A DNA stretch of 64,000 bases from NCBI GenBank assembly GCA_009760855.2, contig WPIO01000147.1, positions 64,001-128,000 of the forward strand, in the 5' to 3' direction. Both the position numbers and the translations under genes were made by a program. Shown one piece after another: positions 56,169 to 64,000 of this stretch. The notes beneath the pieces are model-generated. The model worked only from the letters and a program-made list of their open reading frames with translations, did no database searches and was not told the origin of the DNA. The stretch comes from Cristatella mucedo. Lineage: Eukaryota; Bryozoa; Phylactolaemata; Cristatellidae. Within the stretch, counting starts at the first letter, position 1. The number at the start of each line of letters is the position of its first letter.

Positions 56169-59100
56169 CTGCTCCAAGAACAGCTGGCAGAAATCCTAAA
56201 AACGGCCACTGCTTCGTTAAGCAACCGTAATAAGTCGACTCTGATTATAAGAATTCTCTCGGGCTGCAAATATAGACAAACTGCAAGTAGACATTTTTAC
56301 AGAGTGAGACTAATATTGCTTAAAACTTCTGGGACGCAGAGCCGCCTTTCTTATAAAGCGGAGTATTCCTATATCCGATATTCCTATAGTCAACCGTACT
56401 ACCGCGGTGACAAACATAACCGATGACAACAATAACATCAAGACGTACCAAACCATCTCGAAATGCAAGCAATGAGAAAACCTATAGTCACTGTGCGGCG
56501 AATGTCGGACTCCAGCACGAATACAATACGCAGCAGAGCGAGCCAAATCGAGTACTAGCCTGGAAAAGCTGAACGCAGGGCTGACAGCGCCTTATCGTAG
56601 TGCTTGCATCCCTCGCTGGCCGAAGCACTAGGGCCACGGCCAAGCTGCTCCGAATTCACGGCTGCCGCAGTTGCACCTTGAGAAGGAGCAACAGCTGCGA
56701 CAGCAGCAGACGAAGCAGACAGGCTGTCTGCGAGCAGGCGCACGTAATGGGCAAGCCTCGGTGTGGACAGGTGATACTGCAGCAACTCGTGTAGATGCCT
56801 AAAACGAGAGCGATGCTCAGACGGATGTGGCAACCGGTTCCAGAACGCTGGCCTCCATTCATTAATTGCAATGCTGACCCTGATGTTTAACTGATGCTCG
56901 ATTGAAGCAAAGGTCTATGCAGCCAACGGCTACCTCTTACAAGGACACAGGTCTCCAAATGACACTAGCGAACCTATTATGAATTACTAAGTGATATAAT
57001 GCGTATATACCTGTATATGTGTGTATATAACAAGTATGTGAATATATGTAAATATATATATAAGGCAGCTGAATAAGCTGATTCCTTAACTTACTTTGCT
57101 GGCCAGCATTATGCATTTCGGTGCAAAGGATTTGTTGTTTGCATCTCGGGCTATTGTAAGAAGCCTCTGCACATCTTCTCAAAGTAGGTAACCCAATAAA
57201 TTGCATTTTCGTCATATTGCAGCATAGAGCACTCAGAGCAGGCCTACACGGACGGCCGCGTTAGGCGACGTGCTCTTGTCACGGGGAGCCTAGCAACCGA
57301 GCATCAAACGGTGCTGCTCCTTCGCAGGAGCTCTGTCGGAGTTTGGCGAGAGCACTGCAGCATCCCGAATCGGCCACGTCAGCAGTTTTCTCAGTCGGTC
57401 TAGGTGCCATGCTACATAGCTGCCAAATAATTCCATCACTGACAACAGGAGGAAGTCAATAACTGAAGAACTAGGTGCATGCAAATTTGAGACGAACATT
57501 TTACAAAAGCTATTACTAGTGCTCCTATTGCCCACAGTCTGCTGATCGTATACAAGCTAGTTGAGGCTTGCTCGGAGAAGGGGCATGTGGCCGGCGATTT
57601 CAAATCAGCAAAGCACCCCCCTCGCCACACTTCACCCTCTCCTGCAGAGTCACATCCTTCTATCGAAGCCTGAAAGTTACAGCAAGCACACTGAGCTTTC
57701 AGCAACTGGAATCGAAGATGGCCTGCGCTTTCAATTGGCTGTTTTGAGAATGGAAATATTACACACTACTTCATTGCTAAATTTTGGAATTCTGCTCCAA
57801 GCGAAAAGTTGTAGCCTTCTACAGCAGCAAAAAGTTTCGGAGAATTATATGTCAAAGAAATGAATTGCAGGAGCCATCGGGCACACGAGGAGCATGCCTA
57901 AACTGTTGACGATAAATGAGCCTATGCAATAGCTGGTGAGACTCGGTATTTTTATAGTTATCGAGCGACCTGGTGCCCAGATGAGTGTGCTGTTCTTCTG
58001 CAACCCAAGGTCGGGGTCATCACATGCTTTGCTTCCGGCTTCGAGCAAACCTCGGCGTTCGAAAAGAAGCTGGCTTGAAGAGAGCATGCTAAAGAGGAGG
58101 GCTACTTAACAAGTTTACCTTAACGGCATTTGGGAACATCACAGAGGTTTGAGTACAAATTTCTTTATGCTGGAGGCTGCCAAATTGTTTCGTGAGAGCA
58201 TACAGAAGACAGCCTAACCCAAAATATTAACCCAACCAGATGGATGCTAGTCATTTCTTTTTTTACGTCAGGAAGTAGATACTACAGTGGCAGGTGATAA
58301 CAAATGAAATCAGAACACTAAGCCGTGAATACTGAAATGATAATCCATAATCTTCTCTCCTCGTCGCAGGGCATGGCCTATCTTAACCACCGGCAAAAAA
58401 TATGCACCTCCTAACTTTGATCGTCGCCCATGCTTAGGTTAAGAGAGCTTATCATACGTCTACAAACATCATGCATCAATACAAATATCATTTTATCATA
58501 TCTGTACAAGCACTGCATCAAAATAGGAACACACAATATGACAGCACTTGTGCTTTTGCAACTCACCCCACTCTAGTGTAGCAGGCCTTTATAGTAAGTC
58601 CAGTCCGTGCGAATTATGAGGATGGACTAGCAAACATCTGAGTGTGATTTGACAGATTGCTCAAGTGTGCAACCAAAAAGGAACGTTAGCTCCTGTCTTC
58701 TGGTCATTTCTGTAAAATGCTGCCGAGAGATCTGGGGAGCTACCAAAGAGGCCCTGTACTGATCAGTTTTGTTCAGAAGATCATTGTGAACCCGAGCAGA
58801 GCAGTTACTGTGGAATGATAAGCTCCAAATCCCGATTGGCACTTGATAGCAAGATTTGCCGAACTAATGTAATCGCTTAGCTGTTGGGCCACCACTCACT
58901 TAAGTCTCTTGGATAAGAATGACAAAAGAAAGACTTGACTTTGGGTGTCACGATCTAGAGTAGGCGTCTTAATGAGTGGCCTGACAACGGCTGTTGTCAC
59001 AGGGGCCGGGGTTTCAACAGAGACCAAAGATATACCAAAAATAGTTCCTATGCTCGGCACAAATACCTGTGCACCCCATTGAGGAGAACTGCTGGGACAG

Positions 59101-62100
59101 AGTCTAGAAGAGTAGTAGTCTTTTACAGACATTATCCAAATACCAGCCAAAGTTAAGATTCAGCCCCTTAAAAAATTCTCACCAGTAGACCTATATACAT
59201 CGGTGACTACACACACGTCTTCTAGGCATGGCTTACATGCATCAAACTAGTATCAATCGTAATAGGACAAAAATCCGAATGGACAGGACTTACTTCTGTA
59301 GCCAAAAAGCAAGTATGTTTTTAACAAAGGCAGCAACACGGTCATTCAGCATCCAGCTGGATGGATTGCAATGGTGCAAGCACAGAAGTCCCAGCTCGAG
59401 AACGGCGCTGGCTGGGGCATGTGAATGGCTGCCTTCTACAAAGAAAAACAAAAAGCGATTTCAGCTAGAACAGCATGCACAGCTTTCCACATAAAAAAGT
59501 TTGTTCTGCACAGCTTTCAGTTCATGCAATGCAACCAAGTTGTGACAACGAATCGTCGTGAAACTAAGATAAGACACACAAACGAGAATGGTCATACACT
59601 AGTTTGGAGACAGCCTTCAATCCATTAGCATGTACAAAAAACGAGGCCGGTAGCTACGTGGTCCTCATTCTTGTGCTGCCCTCGAACCGAGCTGAGACAA
59701 TAAAATAAAAGCAAAACAATAAGGAAGTTCTGGCAGATTCATCACCTAAAAAGGTTAGCTGATTCAACATTCTCATGTATACCGCAGCAGACGAGCCTTA
59801 ACGGCTAAAATCACGGTTTGTAGTTTGAAATAGGATCGCCCACAACAAACAGAACTACCACTCATTGCAGCGATGAACACAATGCAACTTCACCTGTGAT
59901 AAAGCCCAAATGCATTAACTTTCTTAAAAAGTATCCAAATATATTGAACTGCTTTAATAGCCACTTGCTTACCCTACTTGTTAGCCTGCCAGTTTGGTGG
60001 TCGGCCCAATTAGGCAGGCTTACTGAGCTGCCTGGGTCAGCCATGCCCAAATGCACAAGCATCAGTCGTGACTCCTACCATCGATCATGGTGCTGGTGGA
60101 AACACCACTCCCTCACGGCTGTTTGGGCTAAGCCGACGCCTTCTTTACTTCAATCTCTGGGCTGCCGAACAATTGAGGGAACATTCTAACGAATGATGAC
60201 AGCACAATTTGTTCGAATCCTGCAGCATAAAATCCTTCTATTATCTGCTGCAAGCTAGGTGATCAGCCGCCAGGGCTCTTCTGCGACTATATAAAAGGAG
60301 TCTGTTGGATCAGCTGAAATTTAGTATAATTAAATTAAAAAATTAAATTAAGCACTAGCTGATTTTGCAGCCTCTTTTGCATAGCAACAGAAGAGTCTTG
60401 ACGGCTATCACCACCGCTTGCAGTGGCAATAAAGGATTGCCCACTGCAGGACTCGAGCCCACGACCTCGTGACCGAGGTCGTGAAAAGCAACTGCCTTAC
60501 CTAATGTGCCATCACAGCTCACCAATCGTCTCCTATCTAACATCCAAACCCTACACTGCAGTGACAAGCCTCAACCTTTTGGTTTACACAGTTTACTTCG
60601 GTTTACTCAGTCGTGTGAACGCTTGGGATGCTTTCTGATGCTATCGGGATTGCTCTGCAGTCATGGCTGCATACAACATACCACCATTACTGGCAGCTTT
60701 GATGGAGTGCATAAAAAAGGGCAATGGCAAGTGTGCTGGTCGAAAGCATTCATTAGCTTGCTGGGTTACAATAATGTGAGCACCCCTTTCCCGGGTTGCT
60801 ATCTCCCGTTAGTTCTGTACCCATCCAGTTATGGAGGTGGTACTGCACCAGATAGTCATCGAAATCCTACAGTCAGCAGAGTTAGAACCAGCGATCTGAA
60901 GGTTCAGACTCCACGACACAAGCCACATCAAAAGTCGTGCAGGTAATCAAGACTTGGTTATCACAAACGTGTCGGCCAAGACGTAAATGAACTCGTGCAA
61001 CACTGTAAGAGCTTAGGCAAATACCTACTATGCAGGCCAGATGCAGCTGACAGGCCTTTGAGTTCTGCAGTGCTTCGACTGTAGGAACGGCTGATACTGT
61101 CATCAGCAGGAAGCAGTTGAACACTTCGTGGAGAGTCAACACCAGCTGCCTCTTCTGAATGCTGCATCAAAGCCGATAGCAGCTTATAGTCTTCACCCTA
61201 CAAACAGACTGCTAAAGCTTACTCAAAAAAAATAAACAGTACCCATTATGTTGGCAGTCAGCAAACATAACGTGGCTACTAAAAGTTTTCTAATTTCTAT
61301 CATCGTTGGTAATCATGAAAAAGTAGCTGTCCTAGATGTAGTCACTATGGAAAAACTAGATGCAAAATACAACAGCAGGACGTGAAAAAGATACACAGTT
61401 GACTAGCTGCACCAATGGAACGCAGCCCACTTCACAGGGGGGGGGGGTCGGTCGGTCGGTTTGAAAGATCAATTGCCACTATGGCATGCCTGATGTCTGC
61501 TATGGCAGGGTGTAAGCTCATCTACTGAAGGGATTACCGGATGCTTTTTACAGCCAGCAGCTCGATCCATACCTCTGCCCCCATGGTCTCATCCAAAGCG
61601 ACACTCAACTTGAACTCGTCGAATACCTTGTCGACTTCCTCAGCCTGCTTCTCAATACGAGGCCTACTTTCAAAACCAAGCCTAGTCATCTTATCCCAGA
61701 CACCTGACCAAGTTTTTGCCAACACCTGCAAGTAAATTGGAACATAACCGTTACAAGTAGCATTGATAACTTGCATTCAAGGCACATTCACCTAGACGTC
61801 AACATCGATGTGACGCTTGAATTTACAGAGCGCTGTTATTGTTTATAATAGTAATAATAATAACGCACTCGATAAAGCACCCTCAGAGAACTCAATCTCT
61901 TTCTAGGTGCTTTACATTGCTGCAAAGGAAACACGGTCGAAAGGTGAGCGATATCACGCTTGATAAACAACGCGAATAACATGGCTAGGGGTGACATGCA
62001 CAGGGTCAGCATGCAAGTGTGGTTAGTGGCAGTATGCACAGTGACAGCGCGCATAAGCACATAAAGGACGAATCACAGGGACCCACTAAATACTGTCATA

Positions 62101-62463
62101 AATAGGTGCATTGAAATAATCATCCTATCTTGGGAAGATCGTTGAATGAAAACAAATATCCTTTTAGGAAACCATAATCATGGTTGTGACAAGCTAATTA
62201 TTGTACTATCTTGAAACAGGTGCAATGTGTATACACAGAGTCCCGACACCCGAAGGAGATAAACCGAGTGAAAAACCAAGTATGTCTGCTATGTAAAAAA
62301 GACTGCCATGGTCACACGCCGTGACCAGTGCACCAAAGCAGCATGCATACCCGAAGGGTAGCCACCTTGCCACCGGCAGGCACATGAATGAAGTGCCTCT
62401 TAATCTTTCGCTCAACAAACTCCGGCAGAAAACTATGCTGACACCTTAACTTGAACATTTCAC
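56104..62463 (-). CDS. Unrecognised multi-exon gene, 3' part
   Basis: A set of minus-strand exons that read as real protein but that I cannot assign. Well-supported part, phase-closed: 62463-62351, 61725-61552, 61197-61025 (about 150 residues, including FLPEFVERKIKRHFIHVPAG, DKMTRLGFESRPRIEKQAEE and LDETMGAEVWIELL). Probable further exons: 58088-57970, 57438 to about 57298, 56798-56560 and a last exon ending at 56104. The junction 57298/56798 does not close in phase (1 against 2), so an exon or site there is missing or wrong. The product seems soluble and helical (LHELLQYHLSTPRLAHYVRL, FDRCLKSFLDSFDDELQNK); HEAT- or importin-like helices are a guess. The 5' end is not in view. Confidence 0.6.
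56560..56798 (-). CDS. Unrecognised gene, exon f
   Basis: Acceptor GCTCTCGTTTTAG, phase 2 in. Reads LHELLQYHLSTPRLAHYVRL, an Ala/Ser-rich linker, then CKHYDKALSALRSAFP. The only usable donor is CCAG|GCTAGT, a GC-type donor, phase 1 out. Confidence 0.6.
57298..57438 (-). CDS. Unrecognised gene, candidate exon e
   Basis: Excellent acceptor CTTCCTCCTGTTGTCAG; the frame entered from exon d reads MELFGSYVAWHLDRLRKLLT and WPIRDAAVLSPNSDRAPAKE. The donor is uncertain (TCG|GTTGCT is the best GT before the stop at about 57290). Confidence 0.48.
57970..58088 (-). CDS. Unrecognised gene, candidate exon d
   Basis: Acceptor CCTCCTCTTTAG, donor CACCAG|GTCGCT, phase 2 in and 1 out, which fits exon c before it and exon e after it. 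Reads SSSQLLFERRGLLEAGSKAC and DDPDLGLQKNSTLIWAP. Confidence 0.48.
58600..59160 (-). mobile_element. LINE reverse-transcriptase remnant in the unrecognised gene's intron
   Basis: The minus strand reads PAPVTTAVVRPLIKTPTLDR, FLLSFLSKRLK, VAQQLSDYISSANLAIKCQS and GFGAYHSTVTALLG with stops. These are the palm blocks of an L2-like reverse transcriptase. Confidence 0.85.
59170..59750. other. Intronic sequence, nothing recognised
   Basis: Between LINE and SINE copies. No exon is supported. Confidence 0.35.
59755..59870 (-). mobile_element. SINE, minus strand, decayed
   Basis: The + strand carries CAGACGAGCCTTAACGGCTA, AAATAGGATCGCCCACAACA, the reverse of GGCGATCCTATTT and TAGCCGTTAAGGCTCG found in the SINE body. 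Confidence 0.6.
60205..60335 (+). mobile_element. SINE, plus strand, tail-to-tail with the next
   Basis: TTTGTTCGAATCCTGCAGCA, CCTTCTATTATCTGCTGCAA, GGGCTCTTCTGCGACTATAT and AAAAGGAGTCTGTTGGATCA. Tail type 1. Confidence 0.7.
60355..60525 (-). mobile_element. SINE, minus strand, well preserved
   Basis: The reverse complement has AGGCAGTTGCTTTTCACGAC, CTCGGTCACGAGGTCGTGGG, CTCGAGTCCTGCAGTGGGCA, ATCCTTTATTGCCACTGCAA, GCGGTGGTGATAGCCGTCAA and GCAAAAGAGGCTGCAAAATC. It is the best-preserved tail type 1 copy. Confidence 0.82.
61025..61197 (-). CDS. Unrecognised gene, exon c
   Basis: Acceptor TCTGTTTGTAG, donor AGTAG|GTATTT, phase 0 in and 2 out. Reads GEDYKLLSALMQHSEEAAGV, then a Ser-rich segment (ISRSYSRSTAELKGLSAASG). 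Confidence 0.6.
61552..61725 (-). CDS. Unrecognised gene, exon b
   Basis: 58 codons, strong acceptor ATTTACTTGCAG, weak donor GGCT|GTAAAA, phase 0 to 0. It is followed in frame by a stop if not spliced. Reads like conserved protein: WSGVWDKMTRLGFESRPRIE, VDKVFDEFKLSVALDETMGA. Confidence 0.72.
61840..62115 (-). mobile_element. LINE family B 3' end
   Basis: (TAA)n tail at 61848-61862, the hairpin region and the 3' UTR (GTGACATGCACAGGGTCAGC), cut before the coding part. It sits in the intron between exons a and b of the unrecognised gene. Confidence 0.88.
62351..62463 (-). CDS. Unrecognised gene, exon a
   Basis: Acceptor GCTTACCTAG, donor TTCGG|GTATGC, leaves phase 0. Reads EMFKLRCQHSFLPEFVERKI, then KRHFIHVPAGGKVATLR. 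It joins in frame to exon b (VLAKTWSGVWDKM). Confidence 0.6.
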
Positions 62464-62840
62464 CTAGGTAAGCGCGAGTGTGAAATGTTCCAGTTCTTGA
62501 CATAGGACTAAATGTCTTTAACTGCCACTTCCAATTGCATGCCCAAGCCAGGCCCCCTTAGACACGTGACAAAACGTCAGAGCCAGCTGCCATTGTATGC
62601 CAACTTGGCACTACCCCTATATAACGTCTATGGCAGCCTTCAGGCTTCAAACATGTGGCAAGAGGGCCTTGGCAGGCACCAACCTGACACGACAATAATG
62701 GTGCAACACGGCCACAGCTTAGGAGCATCCGAGAATAGCACGAGTTAAAGAAGAGCTGGAGAGCAGGCACAGCAGACCAAGAGCCAGACACGAGGCAGCT
62801 TGCCCCAACAAGGCACAAGATGGTCAGAAGTGCTTTGTGA

Positions 62841-62850
62841 GGGAGAGAAA

Positions 62851-62916
<66 letters not shown>

Positions 62917-62975
62917 GGGAGAGAGAGGGATGGGGAGGGAAAGGGGAGAGAGAGAGAAAGAGAGAGAGGAGGGGA
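62841..62975. repeat. (GA)n microsatellite
   Basis: About 135 bp of GA with GGA interruptions. The Arg/Glu and Ser/Leu ORFs on both strands are artefacts. Confidence 0.97.
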
Positions 62976-63234
62976 GAACGGCATCGCTAGTGCAGGGTGA
63001 ACTCAAGACACCCAGTGAAGCCGGCAAGTACAGCGTTATGTCATACTGAACTGCTGCTGCTGCAACTATGCAGCACTGAATGCCAGTCACTACACGTTCT
63101 GCCCGATATATTTATTTATTACCAGCAATGAGCAAAGCTGGGGTCAATGCAAAATAGTGTCTAGTCCCTCAGCGTACACAGCCAAGCAGATCCAGGCATT
63201 CGCGACAACTTGCCTAAACTCCTGAAGCTCACTG

Positions 63235-63365
63235 TTGCTTTGGCCCAGGGGTAAGATGCTCGCCTTTAACAACCAAGATCGTGGGTTCGAGCCCTACGGC
63301 ATACGTAAATCGCCGGATAGAGATTAAGTTCTCTTAGTATGCTGTGCAAATGAATTATATGTATT
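63235..63365 (+). mobile_element. SINE with LINE-like tail, well preserved
   Basis: TTTGGCCCAGGGGTAAGATG (A-box region), CTCGCCTTTAACAACCAAGA, TCGTGGGTTCGAGCCCTACG (B box), then AGAGATTAAGTTCTCT (63319-63334) and GCTGTGCAAATGAATTATAT. Reference copy for tail type 2. Confidence 0.82.
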
Positions 63366-63459
63366 TACATACATGTATTAGCAGGTCTTCATGTCAATGC
63401 AATAGGATGATTAACATTGGTGAAACACTCTGCAGCTAGGCTGGTTTATTGTGATCACC

Positions 63460-63464
<5 letters not shown>

Positions 63465-63501
<37 letters not shown>

Positions 63502-64000
63502 TACTCGATAAAGCGCCCTCAGAGAACTTAATCTCTTTCGCCTAGAAAGAGATTAAGTTCTCTGAGGGCGCTTTATCGAGTACATTATTATTATTATTAT
63601 TATTATTATAGCATGCAAATGTGGTTAGTGGCAGCATGCACAGTCTCAGCACGCATGAGCACATGAAGGACGAAGCACAGGGACCCACTAAATGCTGTCC
63701 TAAATAGGTGTGTTTTAGGTTCCTTTTAAATGTGGTCAGGTCAGGGGATGTTCTGACGCAGATCGGGAGGGAGTTCCAGGCTTTGGGAGCATACGAACTA
63801 AATGCACGGTCTCCAAAGGATTTAAGGTTTGTACGAGGTATTTCTAGACTGCTGGATTCTGAAAAGCGGGTGGTACGATGCTTGGCCTGATGGGGGAGTA
63901 TGTCGGAGAGATAGGCTGGAGCCATAGAATGAAGGGACCTAAAAGTGAGCGACAAAACCTTCAAGTCAATCCGTTGCTTGACTGGTAGGCAGTGCAGGTC
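63465..64000 (-). mobile_element. LINE family B with a perfect palindromic 3' end
   Basis: Begins with a long inverted repeat (63468-63610) made of the element's own 3' end, then jumps to the 3' UTR (GCATGCAAATGTGGTTAGTG), then the coding part with LTFRSLHSMAPAYLSDILPH and LKSFGDRAFSSYAPKAWNSL. It runs off the window. Confidence 0.9.

Noticed and set aside
57282-57438. Alternative frame of exon e joined directly to exon c (phase 2)
   Set aside because: It closes in phase at both sides but the frame is Cys-rich and irregular. The frame entered from exon d reads as much better protein. Left open in the gene entry.

Overview
This is a stretch of animal nuclear genome. Split genes with GT-AG introns, a ciliary gene, a spliceosomal gene, many decayed non-LTR retrotransposons, tRNA-like SINEs and long dinucleotide tracts all point that way. 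Nothing is bacterial, viral or organellar. I cannot name the species. The mix of L2/CR1-like elements and a beta-defensin-like peptide family suggests an invertebrate, but that is inference.

All three larger genes lie on the minus strand. From right to left they are: (1) an unrecognised multi-exon gene at about 56.1-62.5 kb, whose 5' end is beyond or hidden in the last 1.5 kb; (2) WBP4 (FBP21), a spliceosome-associated protein with a matrin-type zinc finger and a WW domain, in two coding exons (41162-40476 and 35605-34670); (3) CFAP184/CCDC96, a coiled-coil protein of the ciliary axoneme. CFAP184 has ten coding exons between 33252 and 5663. They join in phase at every intron and give 559 residues. 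Its first exon codes for only seven residues.

Between WBP4 and the unrecognised gene sits the most interesting locus: two short genes facing away from each other, one on the minus strand (44346-43866) and one on the plus strand (50893-52168). Each has a signal-peptide exon and a second exon with six cysteines in beta-defensin spacing. Coding sequence, intron position and phase, and about 200 bp of promoter (TATA box and octamer-like site) are shared, so they are an inverted duplicate pair. The minus-strand copy has a stop codon just inside the ancestral second exon. It can be avoided only by an acceptor nine bases downstream.

The rest is mostly decayed mobile DNA: two or three families of L2/CR1-like LINEs (family A with an ACATT tail, family B with a 3' hairpin and a TTA tail, and a diverged C group), tRNA-derived SINEs of two tail types, one hAT transposase fragment, and long (GT)n, (CT)n, (AT)n and (GA)n tracts. 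The left 5.6 kb and several long introns hold nothing I recognise.
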